From NCBI RefSeq assembly GCF_014202275.1, contig NZ_JACHGF010000018.1, forward strand, positions 1 through 64,000: a stretch of DNA of 64,000 nt. The letters are read 5' to 3'. The position numbers were made by a program, and so were the translations under genes. Under the pieces are notes generated by a model. It ran no database searches. It saw nothing but the letters and a program-made list of their open reading frames with translations, and was not told the DNA's origin. Position 1 is the first letter of the stretch. Each line of letters begins with the position of its first letter. Source of the DNA: Rhabdobacter roseus (lineage in GTDB: Bacteria > Bacteroidota > Bacteroidia > Cytophagales > Spirosomataceae). Below, piece by piece: positions 1 through 8,353 of this stretch.

Positions 1-78
1 TCTTCGACTGAAAATTTTCTCCTTGACATAATCCTACTAATTTAAGGGGTTTAATTAGTAGAATCCAGTTCCAGGTTT

Positions 79-1410
79 TTAGGGGGCTAGTACACCGTTA
101 TTATCTATGTATAAGTACCTCCCCAGGGAGGCCACATTGTGCAGCCCGTTCAGGCTCGTCAAGGAGCCATTGCTTTGAATGTATAGGTACCCAGGAATGG
201 ACGTCAAACCCGATAATGCTTCTACGCTCGTTAGGGCTCCGTTTCCCCCTATAAATAAGTAATCTCCGAGAGAGGTCAGGTTGTTCAGTCCGCTCAGGCT
301 CGTCAGGGAGCTATTGCTTTGAAGAAGTAGGTACCCCGGAATAGATGTCAACCCCGACAAACCATCCAGCGTGGTTAGAGCCCCATTACTTCCTATAGAT
401 AAATAGTCTCCCAGGGAGGTCAGGTTGGATAGCCCTACCAAGCTCGTTAGGGAAGTATTGCTTTGAAGAAGTAGGTATCCTCCAATAGACGTCAAGCTCG
501 ACAAACCATTCAGCGTGGTCAGAGCTCCGTTACTACCTATATATAAATAATCTCCCAGGGAGGTTACATTGTGCAGCCCGTTCAAGCTCGTCAGAGAGCT
601 ATTATTTTGAAGAAGTAGGTACCCCGGAATGGACGTCAAACCTGATAATGCCTCTACGCTCGTTAGGGCTCCGTTTCCTCCTATAAATAAATAATCTCCC
701 AGAGAGGTCAGGTTATTCAGTCCGCTCAGGCTCGTCAGGGAGTTATTGTTTTGAAGAAGTAGGTACCCCGGAATAGATGTCAGGCCCGACAAACCATCCA
801 GCGTAGTCAGGGCTCCGTTACTGCCTATCAATAAATTCTCCCCCAGGGAGGTCAGGTTGGCCAGCCCGGTCAGGCTCGTCAGGGAGCCATTGGAACTAAT
901 AGTAAGCTCCCCCCCAATGGACGTCAAGCCCGACAAACCATTCAACGTGGTCAGGGCTCCGTTACTACTTATGTATAAATAACCTCCCAGGGAGGTTACA
1001 TTGTGCAGGCCGTTCAAGCTCGTCAGGGCAGCATTGTTTTGAATAAGCAGGAATCCTGGAATGGACGTCAGGCCCGACAAGGCATTCAGGTTGGCCAAGG
1101 TACCGTTACTAGATATACTTAAATTGCCCCCCAGGGAGGTCAGGCTAGATAGTCCAGCCAAGCTCGTTAAGGAACTGCTTTGAATAGAAAGGTTTCCCGA
1201 GATGGACGTCAAGCCCGATAAGCCATCCAGATTGACAGTAGTAGCGCCACTGATAAAAAGGTTGCCCGAAATAGCGGTACAAGTAGGGTACGTGGTGGCA
1301 AAGGCATCGACCTGGGCCTGGGAAGTGAGCGTTACGTTGCCCACCGGGCACTGCGCCCGCGCTGTCAGCGTCAGTACCCACAGGGCCAATAGAAGTAGTT
1401 GTTTTTTCAT
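79..1410 (-). CDS. Secreted leucine-rich-repeat protein, apparently C-terminally truncated paralogue
   Basis: A 443-aa protein with a signal peptide (MKKQLL..LTARAQ) followed by a Cys-containing cap and about 15 LRR-like units of the type GLxxLTSIxGxLxIxxN. It is closely similar to the next upstream gene (1603-2928), mainly in the N-terminal 90 residues and in the repeats. Unlike that paralogue it stops in the middle of a repeat (..NNGVLAP) and has no C-terminal cap and no type IX sorting domain. It would therefore be exported to the periplasm but lacks a visible route to the surface. The gene is last in a four-unit tandem arrangement, 36 nt after a small peptide gene. It may be a decaying duplicate or a donor of repeats for recombination. 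Function is unknown. Confidence 0.8.
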   Translation of the reverse strand: MKKQLLLLALWVLTLTARAQCPVGNVTLTSQAQVDAFATTYPTCTAISGNLFISGATTVNLDGLSGLTSISGNLSIQSSSLTSLAGLSSLTSLGGNLSISSNGTLANLNALSGLTSIPGFLLIQNNAALTSLNGLHNVTSLGGYLYISSNGALTTLNGLSGLTSIGGELTISSNGSLTSLTGLANLTSLGENLLIGSNGALTTLDGLSGLTSIPGYLLLQNNNSLTSLSGLNNLTSLGDYLFIGGNGALTSVEALSGLTSIPGYLLLQNNSSLTSLNGLHNVTSLGDYLYIGSNGALTTLNGLSSLTSIGGYLLLQSNTSLTSLVGLSNLTSLGDYLSIGSNGALTTLDGLSGLTSIPGYLLLQSNSSLTSLSGLNNLTSLGDYLFIGGNGALTSVEALSGLTSIPGYLYIQSNGSLTSLNGLHNVASLGRYLYIDNNGVLAP

Positions 1411-1446
1411 GATAAGGTGTAATAGAATTTATAGTTTTTACTTTTT

Positions 1447-1584
1447 TTACTGGGAGTAAGGCGAAAAAGCGTCCGACTGGGAGCCCGACTTCAGCGTCAA
1501 CCGCGCCAGGGTACCTTGCTTGCGGAGTTGGGGACGGCGGTAGCGCTTACGCGCAGGTACTTGGGAGGTACTTGGTGTTTGCAT
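1447..1584 (-). CDS. Small peptide with lasso-RiPP-type leader motif
   Basis: A 45-aa ORF starting ATG at 1584 and ending TAA at 1447, between the two LRR genes (18 nt after one, 36 nt before the other). Residues 15-30 fit the lasso-peptide leader pattern YxxPxLxxxGxxxxLT exactly (Y15, P18, L20, G24, L29, T30). They are followed by a Ser/Gly/Asp-rich tail (LKSGSQSDAFSPYSQ). Many Bacteroidota encode orphan small proteins with this leader. No lasso protease, PqqD-like protein or cyclase is present in the window, and the residue after T-x is not the usual Gly, so a matured lasso product is not established. A decayed copy lies at about 3032-3163 in the equivalent position before the paralogous LRR gene. 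Confidence 0.6.
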   Translation of the reverse strand: MQTPSTSQVPARKRYRRPQLRKQGTLARLTLKSGSQSDAFSPYSQ

Positions 1585-1602
1585 AATCAGGTCAGTAAGA
1601 GT

Positions 1603-2928
1603 TTATTGTTTCACAATCCGGTAGGTGTACACGCTGCCGTTGGTGCGCGTGAGCTCCACCAGGTACATCCCCGCCGGTAGCGGCTTCATGTCTAGGCCCG
1701 AGGCCAAGCCCTGGCTACGCTCCTGGATAAGTTTCCCCGAAGGGCCGAACAGCCGCACCCGCTGCACCTGGCTCCAGTCATCGAGCCGTAGCCGCTCGGC
1801 CACCGGGTTAGGGTACAGCACCAGTTCCTGATTCCGCTCAAAGCGAAGGCTGCGCAGGCGCGAGTAGGCGTAGCTGCCGTCCACGTCCACGATCCTAAGG
1901 CGGTAGAGGTTCTCGCCCTGGGCGGGGTCAGCGTCGGTGAAGGTGTAGTGCTGCAGGGAGGTACTTTCGCCCTGGGCTTTGACCCGCCCCAGGCTGCGCC
2001 AGCTTTTGCCGTCCCGGCTGTGCTCCACCTGGAAGTAGTCGCTGTTACTTTCTTCGGCGGTCGTCCAGCTGAGCTGGGCCAGGGTACCTTCGGCGCTGGC
2101 CGTAAAATCCACCAGCGAGACGGGCAGCACGCTGCAAGCCGCCTCCACTTCGCTTTGGCTGGCACAGCCGGTGGCGTTGCCCGAAATGGTGACCGCCCCC
2201 GGCGGGTTATTGAGGTAGGCACAAATGGACAGGATGGTGCAGGTGCTCAGTTGGGTATTGTTTTGAATAAATAAATTTCCGGCAATAGATGTCAAACCCG
2301 ATAAGCCATCTAGATTGGTCAGAGCCCCGTTATTTTTTATAGTTAAATTGCCGCCCAGGGAGGCCACATTGTTCAGACCACTAAGGCTGACCAGGGAGCC
2401 ATTGCCCGCAATAAAAAGTTCTCCCGGAATGGATGTCAAGCCCGACAAAGCTTCCAGATTAAGAAGGGCTCCATTATTTTCAATATATGAACTGTTCCCC
2501 AGGGAGGTTACATTGTTCAGCCCACTGAGATTCGTCAAGGAGCCATTGCCTGAAATTTGAAGGCCTCCCGAAATAGACGTCAAGCCCGACAAAGCTTCTA
2601 GGCTCGCCAGGGCTCCGTTATTATTTATATATAACCCCCCCCCCAGGGAGGTCAGGTTGTGCAGCCCTGCCAGGCTCGTCAAGGAAGTACAGGCTAGAAC
2701 ACTAAGAAACCCCGAGATGGACGTCAAGCCCGATAAGCCATCCAGATTGACAGTAGTAGAGCCAATGATAAAAAGGTTGCCCGAAATAGTGGTACAAGTA
2801 GGGTACGTGGTGGCAAAGGCATCGACCTGGTCCTGGGTAATGAAGGTTACGTTGCCCGGAGGGCACTGCGCCCGCGCCGTCAGCGTCAGTACACACAACA
2901 GGCTAAACAGAAGTAGTTGTCTTTTCAT
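1603..2928 (-). CDS. Secreted leucine-rich-repeat protein with type IX secretion sorting domain
   Basis: A 441-aa protein with a signal peptide (residues 1-20), LRR-like repeats (about 45-245), a linker region (about 270-365) and a C-terminal Por/type IX sorting domain (about 370-441). The sorting domain carries the typical LYPNPVxxxLxL start and the PAGMYLVELT strand. Such proteins are exported by Sec and then moved across the outer membrane and anchored or released by the type IX system. It is the complete version of the protein encoded at 79-1410. The two share the N-terminus and repeat units, so they arose by tandem duplication. Ligand and role are unknown; binding of protein or glycan is a plausible inference for the fold. 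Confidence 0.88.
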   Translation of the reverse strand: MKRQLLLFSLLCVLTLTARAQCPPGNVTFITQDQVDAFATTYPTCTTISGNLFIIGSTTVNLDGLSGLTSISGFLSVLACTSLTSLAGLHNLTSLGGGLYINNNGALASLEALSGLTSISGGLQISGNGSLTNLSGLNNVTSLGNSSYIENNGALLNLEALSGLTSIPGELFIAGNGSLVSLSGLNNVASLGGNLTIKNNGALTNLDGLSGLTSIAGNLFIQNNTQLSTCTILSICAYLNNPPGAVTISGNATGCASQSEVEAACSVLPVSLVDFTASAEGTLAQLSWTTAEESNSDYFQVEHSRDGKSWRSLGRVKAQGESTSLQHYTFTDADPAQGENLYRLRIVDVDGSYAYSRLRSLRFERNQELVLYPNPVAERLRLDDWSQVQRVRLFGPSGKLIQERSQGLASGLDMKPLPAGMYLVELTRTNGSVYTYRIVKQ

Positions 2929-3031
2929 AAGGTAAGGAGTTAAAAGGTTTAGTTCTTGCTTTATTTGAAATGAAATGCTTTAAAAGTACCTACTGGCGGC
3001 TGGCTGGTAGTAGGTACCTGGCGATACTGAC

Positions 3032-3163
3032 TCTAGGCAGAATAAGGAGAAAAAGCATCGGACTGCGAACCGGACTACCAAGTCAGCCGCGCCAGGGTAT
3101 CTTGCTTACGGAGTTAGGGACGGCGGTAGTACTTGCGCGGGGGTACTTGGGGGGTAGCATGTA
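3032..3163 (-). pseudogene. Decayed copy of the lasso-leader small peptide gene
   Basis: On the minus strand this stretch aligns with the small peptide gene at 1447-1584. The motif is still readable as YRRP-stop-LRK..TLARLT-W-stop-SGSQSDAFSPYS in the corresponding frame. Two in-frame stops (at the residues equivalent to Q19 and K32) and loss of the aligned start make it non-functional. Its position before the LRR gene at 1603-2928 matches that of the intact copy before 79-1410. The duplicated unit was therefore peptide gene plus LRR gene. Confidence 0.65.
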
Positions 3164-3283
3164 GCTGAGGTTGGGTGAATATTGGAACGACTTAATTTCA
3201 GTTTTAATAAATCCAGGGGAAGACAGCGAAAGGTGACTCTTATAAGTAGTGACAAAGATCGAAAATGCCCCCTAGCGCCTTTT

Positions 3284-3318
3284 GCTCATTTTGAGCATTC
3301 CTTAGCTCATTTTGAGCA
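3284..3318. promoter_or_regulatory. Two tandem identical palindromes (operator-like)
   Basis: The 14-mer GCTCATTTTGAGCA occurs at 3284-3297 and again at 3305-3318. Each copy contains the dyad GCTCA/TGAGC, and the copies start 21 bp apart, which is two helical turns. This is typical of paired regulator sites. They lie between the end of the hybrid two-component gene and the LRR cluster, about 360 bp upstream of the first intact LRR start. Which protein binds is unknown; the adjacent HTCS is one candidate. Confidence 0.45.
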
Positions 3319-3385
3319 AACACTTGGTACTGTATAAAATACACGACAAAAACCCGCGCGAAAGGCAAAAAGAGCCGAAGGAAGG

Positions 3386-6300
3386 CTAGGCGTACTCGGA
3401 CGGAGGTACCCCGTACTCCTGCTGGAATTTGGTGGAGAAGTAAGACAGGCTCTCAAAGCCCGAAGCGAAGGCAATCTCCGATACGCTGCCCGCCTTTTGT
3501 TTGAGGAGATTGGCGGCGGATTGCAGGCGGAGCTTTCGGACAAATTCGACGGGGGTGAGCCCGGTGAGGGCCCGCAACTTACGCCGCAGTTGCGTCGAAC
3601 TCATAGCCAACTCATCGGCAAACTGCTCGATGTCGAAGGTACTTTCGCTCAGATGACTCCACACCACGGCCTTGGCTTTTTCCAGAAATAGCTCGTCCGC
3701 TGACAACTCCTTCAGTGGGCTCGTATCCTGCTCCACCAGGCTTTGTTGATAATGGCTGATGAGGGCCTGCCGTTGGCGGAGCAGGCTGCTCACCCGGGCT
3801 CTGATCTCGCGGGCTTCGAAGGGCTTGGTGAGGTAGTCGTCTGCCCCCTGCTCGAAGCCCACGATGCGGTCGTCGACGGTGGCTTTGGCCGTGAGCATGA
3901 TCAGGGGAATGTGGCTCGTGGTTTGGTTATTCCGCAGCTGCTGGCAGAGGGCCAATCCGTCGAGCCGGGGCATCATCCAGTCGGTAATAAGAATATCCGG
4001 CAGCCGTTCGGTGGCTTTTTCCAGGGCTTCTTGCCCATCCTGAGCCTCCAGGATCTGGTATTCCTCACGAAATATCCCCGCGATGTAGGTTCGTAGGTCG
4101 GCGTTATCTTCGGCGATCAGCATCAGTGGCCGGTCTGTTTCCGTTTCGGCCGCAAGAGGGAAAGAAACGGGTACTTCCCGCGCCATGTGGACTTGGTAGT
4201 CGGTTGGGTGGTGAGGCGATCCCGGAAGTAGCGTGGTGGCACCGAGAAAATCAATGGGTAGTTGTACGGCAAACGAAGTACCTTGGCCCGGCTGACTGGT
4301 TACGGAGATGCTTCCACCGAGTAGGTCCACGAGCTCCTTCACCAGCGCCAGTCCAATCCCGGCCCCTTCGTTGGTTCGGGTGGAGCCGCCCTCAACTTGA
4401 TAAAAGCGGTCAAAGATGCGGGCCGTTTTTTCCGGCGGAATCCCCACGCCCGTATCCTCGACGCAGATCTCGGCTTGTTGCTTCGGCAGGTCGTAGGTCA
4501 CCGACAGCCGGATCCGGTTCCCATCCTGCGTAAATTTGAAAGCATTGGCCAGCAGATTGGTCACGATCTTGTCTATCTTATCGGGATCGAAGCGGGCAGG
4601 TACCTCCGTTAGATTCTGTTTGACCTTAAAAGCTATAGACCGGCTTTCGGCCAGCGAGGCAAAAGAGAGACCCAGTATCTGTATATACCCGGCCAGATCC
4701 CCTTCGGTCAGTTGCACCTGCATTTGTTGGCTTTCCAGCTTGCCCAGGTCCAGCAACTGGTTGATCAGCGTCAGCAGGCGATCGGCATTGCGCCGCATGG
4801 GCTGTAAAATAGCCTCCTGCGGGTAACGGCTTTGCAGATCAGCAATCGGGCCGACCAGCAACGTCAAGGGCGTACGGAACTCATGCGATATGTTGGTAAA
4901 GAAGTGTGTTTTCAGTTGATCTAACTCCGAAAGGCGGGTAGCCTCCCGCTGCTCGTAGCCCAGCTGCTCCTGCAGCCGAACGCGCCGGATCTGAGCCCCG
5001 TAAAGGACGTAAACGACCCCAAAAAAAAGCCCGACGTACGCCAGATAGGCCCACGCACTCAGGTACCAGGGGGGATGAATGTGTATCTTCAGTTTCAGCG
5101 GGCGGGGGGTCCAGGTAGAGCCGTCAAAAGAAGCAACGACGCGTAGCGTGTAGTTCCCCGGCGACAAACGGGTATAATTGGCAAAGCGGGTGGTACCGGC
5201 GTCGATCCAGTCCGTATCGACGCCATCCAGCCGGTAGCGGTAACGGTTTTTGGAGCTGTTGTTGAGGTCCAGGGTGGAGAATTCAAAGGTGAGGATATTC
5301 TGGTCGTGCTCCAGGGATATAGCCTCCGTGTACTCGATGGCTTTTGACAGAATCCGAGTACTGTCGTGGGGTTCAACCGCCTGGTTATTTATTTTCAGAC
5401 CTACGATAGCCACCGAAGCGGGCTTTTCGGGCTTCCACGATTGGTCGGGCCGGAAAACGGTTAACCCGTTGATACCCCCAAAAATTAATTCTCCCTGGCT
5501 GTTTTTGAAGAAGCAGCTGCCATTGAATTCGTCGGACTGTAACCCATCCCGGGAAGAGTACGTACTAAAAACCAACGTGGACAGATTTAGACTAGAAAGC
5601 CCCCGAAAGGTACTCATCCAGAGGTTGCCCTGGGTGTCTGACAGAAGGCCTGCCACCACATTATTTCCCAACCCGTCTTTTTCGGTAAACGAGCGGATCT
5701 GCCGATTCGATTTGTCCAGGCGGATCAGACCGCCCCTGGTACCAATCCAGATAAACCGCTCGGGTTGTTTCGGATCGTCGAGCAGGGCGTACACGTAATT
5801 CTCCTGAAGGGACTTTTTAGTAGCGGTACTTAGGCTCACCTGCGAAAACGTCCGTACGCCACCTACCTCCACCGTCCGGAAGAGGCCTACGTTGGTCCCG
5901 ATCCAGAGGGCTTTTTCCTGATCCTGGTAGAGGGCATTCACGCCTACGCTCGTTTCGTTCAGCGAAAGCAGGTCCCCGTAGGGGTAGTAGTCGACGGCTC
6001 CGCTGGCGGGAGAAAATCGGATCAGCTCCACGTTGGCTCCGGCAATCCATAGGTACCCATCCTGGTCTTGCAGGAGACGCGCACGAACAAAATCACCGTT
6101 CCGATGCAGATCGTATTCCTTTACTTTCTTTAAATGCTCGTCCAACTGAACCAAGATCATGTCGAACTGCCCCGGAAACTTCTGAATGATGCACCAAAAC
6201 CCCCCGTTCCGGTCTTCAATCATATTTCCTTTTTGCCGACCCTCGTACTCGGTCAGCAGCGCCTGTTGACTCGCCTGCCCGGTCTTTTTATCAAGTAGGA

Positions 6301-7459
6301 AAATTCGGGTGTAGTCCCAGGAGAAAATGCGCCCCCGCCTGTCTTCGATGACGTGCCAGATGCTATACCCGTGCAAGTAGTTACGGAATCGTTTCCGAAC
6401 GGCTTGTTGCTTCTTGATGCCGTAGCCGTTGGTACCCAGCCACACATTCCCCTCCGAATCGGTGAGGTTTTTGGTCAGGTAACAATTATTCCCGACCGTA
6501 AAAACGGGTTCCTGCGCCAGGACATTTTTGGTGAGAGTGGTATAGTGGCTGTTGTATACCTTTCCCTCGGACCGAATCCAAACCGTTCCATCCGGGCTCA
6601 TGACCATCCCTCGTTTGGCTTCGGCGTTGGGGTCAAAAAAGAGAGTCTGTGCTTCCTTTTCGTTTTTTATTCTAACTACGCGGTCGGCCTTCGTCACCAG
6701 CAGAGAACCGTCGGCCTCTTCCAGCACACCGGTGACGGGAAATTCACTGTAAGTACCCAGGGACACCGACCGGAGTTGGTTTTTTCGGAAGTCGAGCTCA
6801 TAAAACCAGGGGCCAAAGGCGACCCACATTTTTCCACGCTGGGTGCGGTATATCCACTTTACGCTGATCAGATTGAGGGGCTGGAGGGCGGGGTTCAGCC
6901 TATCCATTTCCACCTGATGCGTAAAATCGGGCCCTTCGGGAAATCCTTTCTTTAGCCTTGAAGGCAAACGGAGCTTGAACAGCTTACCGGCAAAAGTACC
7001 TACCCAGATGTTGCCCTCGGGATCTTCCTGGATGGAAGAAATATGTTCATTGGGCGTTTTATCCGACGACTGCCCACTGGTGTTGTCTTTGAGCGAACAA
7101 TGGTAAAACCGCCTGGTTATGCGGTCGTAGAGGTTGAGCCCCTGGCTGGTAGTACCCACCCAAAGCCTCCCTTGCGAATCTTCAAAAAGGGCCGACGTTT
7201 GGCTATCGGAAATGGCGTAGGGATTAGTAGCGTCGGGAAAAAAAACCTTGTAGGTATAGCCATCGAAGCGATTCAGCCCGTTCTTAGTCGCAATCCAGAC
7301 ATAGTGCTCGTGGTCTTCGATCAGATCGAAAATCATTCCCTGCGACAGGCCGTCGGCCAGGGTAATATCCTGAAACACTGGGGCCTGTGCGAAAGACCGG
7401 TTACTTGGAAATAGGAGGAACGGGCCGCAAACGAATACGAGCGCGTAGAAAAATTTCAT
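3386..7459 (-). CDS. Hybrid two-component system sensor/regulator (HTCS)
   Basis: From the ATG at 7459 this is 1357 aa; an upstream ATG at 7522 would add 21 residues before the hydrophobic signal (MKFFYALVFV), so the shorter start is preferred. Order of domains: signal peptide, periplasmic two-component propeller repeats (GLNRFDGYTYK.., many IWIGT/LWVGT motifs), Y_Y_Y domain (YRYRLDGVDTDW), one membrane span (WYLSAWAYLAYVGLFF), HisKA (NISHEFRTPL), HATPase, receiver (DILITDWMMP, phospho-Asp) and AraC-type HTH at the C-terminus. HTCS proteins sense carbohydrate fragments in the periplasm and activate nearby polysaccharide-use loci. No SusC/SusD or glycosidase is visible beside it here, so its target may be the LRR cluster downstream or genes elsewhere. 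Confidence 0.93.
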   Translation of the reverse strand: MKFFYALVFVCGPFLLFPSNRSFAQAPVFQDITLADGLSQGMIFDLIEDHEHYVWIATKNGLNRFDGYTYKVFFPDATNPYAISDSQTSALFEDSQGRLWVGTTSQGLNLYDRITRRFYHCSLKDNTSGQSSDKTPNEHISSIQEDPEGNIWVGTFAGKLFKLRLPSRLKKGFPEGPDFTHQVEMDRLNPALQPLNLISVKWIYRTQRGKMWVAFGPWFYELDFRKNQLRSVSLGTYSEFPVTGVLEEADGSLLVTKADRVVRIKNEKEAQTLFFDPNAEAKRGMVMSPDGTVWIRSEGKVYNSHYTTLTKNVLAQEPVFTVGNNCYLTKNLTDSEGNVWLGTNGYGIKKQQAVRKRFRNYLHGYSIWHVIEDRRGRIFSWDYTRIFLLDKKTGQASQQALLTEYEGRQKGNMIEDRNGGFWCIIQKFPGQFDMILVQLDEHLKKVKEYDLHRNGDFVRARLLQDQDGYLWIAGANVELIRFSPASGAVDYYPYGDLLSLNETSVGVNALYQDQEKALWIGTNVGLFRTVEVGGVRTFSQVSLSTATKKSLQENYVYALLDDPKQPERFIWIGTRGGLIRLDKSNRQIRSFTEKDGLGNNVVAGLLSDTQGNLWMSTFRGLSSLNLSTLVFSTYSSRDGLQSDEFNGSCFFKNSQGELIFGGINGLTVFRPDQSWKPEKPASVAIVGLKINNQAVEPHDSTRILSKAIEYTEAISLEHDQNILTFEFSTLDLNNSSKNRYRYRLDGVDTDWIDAGTTRFANYTRLSPGNYTLRVVASFDGSTWTPRPLKLKIHIHPPWYLSAWAYLAYVGLFFGVVYVLYGAQIRRVRLQEQLGYEQREATRLSELDQLKTHFFTNISHEFRTPLTLLVGPIADLQSRYPQEAILQPMRRNADRLLTLINQLLDLGKLESQQMQVQLTEGDLAGYIQILGLSFASLAESRSIAFKVKQNLTEVPARFDPDKIDKIVTNLLANAFKFTQDGNRIRLSVTYDLPKQQAEICVEDTGVGIPPEKTARIFDRFYQVEGGSTRTNEGAGIGLALVKELVDLLGGSISVTSQPGQGTSFAVQLPIDFLGATTLLPGSPHHPTDYQVHMAREVPVSFPLAAETETDRPLMLIAEDNADLRTYIAGIFREEYQILEAQDGQEALEKATERLPDILITDWMMPRLDGLALCQQLRNNQTTSHIPLIMLTAKATVDDRIVGFEQGADDYLTKPFEAREIRARVSSLLRQRQALISHYQQSLVEQDTSPLKELSADELFLEKAKAVVWSHLSESTFDIEQFADELAMSSTQLRRKLRALTGLTPVEFVRKLRLQSAANLLKQKAGSVSEIAFASGFESLSYFSTKFQQEYGVPPSEYA

Positions 7460-7522
7460 AGACGAGGTGTGGATCGCAAATAGCATTTTCATTTTCCTGC
7501 ATAGCCCGGACTGGCTCTCCAT

Positions 7523-7863
7523 CTATTTTTTACGACCCCTCTACGGGTTCAGTTTTGTTTTATTCAGGTACTTGGTACCAATAAAACCCATATATACGTT
7601 GTTTTTAATGCCTGAGATCACGAAAAGATTTTTCTAAGGTAATAAATCTAACGCAACGCCATAGCCCTTTCCCTGCTTTGGTGAAGGCGGGATTTACTTT
7701 AAGCCTGGTTGATCTACGGCTTGACGCAAGCTGGCCGCCCAAAGGTACCTAGGTCTCCCAGTAAGGTAAGCATAGGCGCGTCAGAAGTACCCCTTCGTTA
7801 CGTTACATACTGATTACTTCGCGAAAAGTACCTTCGTTTGAGAAAAAACGGGTATGCCAAATG
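7523..7863. other. Intergenic region without recognised gene
   Basis: About 340 bp between the HTCS start and the tRNA terminator. It holds several GTACC-type words (for example near 7568, 7745, 7787 and 7829) and presumably the HTCS promoter. I could not identify an exact -7 box, a small ORF or a repeat. Confidence 0.4.
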
Positions 7864-7892
7864 AAAAAAGCCCCCTTATTAGGTGGCTTTTT
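7864..7892 (-). terminator. Rho-independent terminator of tRNA-Ala
   Basis: A hairpin with arms 7869-7876 and 7881-7888 (AGCCcCCT / AGGtGGCT, one mismatch, TTAT loop) is followed on the minus strand by a run of six T. It lies about 20 nt past the tRNA 3' end. Confidence 0.75.
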
Positions 7893-7912
7893 CGGCTAAA
7901 ATTTGAAGAAAG

Positions 7913-7986
<74 letters not shown>

Positions 7987-8353
7987 AAAGTAATGAACGT
8001 GTCCCTAGTGCTTGGCTTGCCAAATGGGAGTGCAAATATGTAGCCTCAAAATGAAATACGCAAGCAAGCTCCCTGTTTTTTTAGTCCAAAACCTATCATA
8101 CAGACTATCAAGCTAGTTGTAGCTGCCCTATTAAGTAGCTATTAGCAACCCTTTTGCATGCTTTATATACTTTTAAATCAGGCACATGCAATAAAATCAT
8201 TGGTTTGGGTGTTCTATATACTGTTGGCTTCTGTTATATTTGACGTTGGCTTCACAGATAGGTTGGGTTTTCATTTTCCGTAGTCTTTCCTTTTTGTCTA
8301 GTTACCCTGTATCCTCATGAACCTCTATCTATCTGTTGAATCACAATGTCTGT
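7987..8353. other. Divergent promoter region, tRNA-Ala / desaturase
   Basis: An AT-rich spacer of about 370 bp. On the plus strand an exact Bacteroidota -7 box TATATTTG lies at 8235-8242, about 110 nt before the desaturase start. On the minus strand a weaker match (CATATTTG, about 8033-8040) could serve the tRNA. No ORF of note is present. Confidence 0.4.
8235..8242 (+). promoter_or_regulatory. -7 box of fatty-acid desaturase promoter
   Basis: TATATTTG fits the Bacteroidota consensus TAnnTTTG exactly. Transcription would begin near 8250 and give a leader of about 100 nt. No clear TTTG at -33 is found with standard spacing, so the assignment is moderate. Confidence 0.45.

Noticed and set aside
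3386-7459. HTCS as regulator of an adjacent polysaccharide-utilisation locus
   Set aside because: No SusC/SusD pair or glycoside hydrolase is present within the window on either side.
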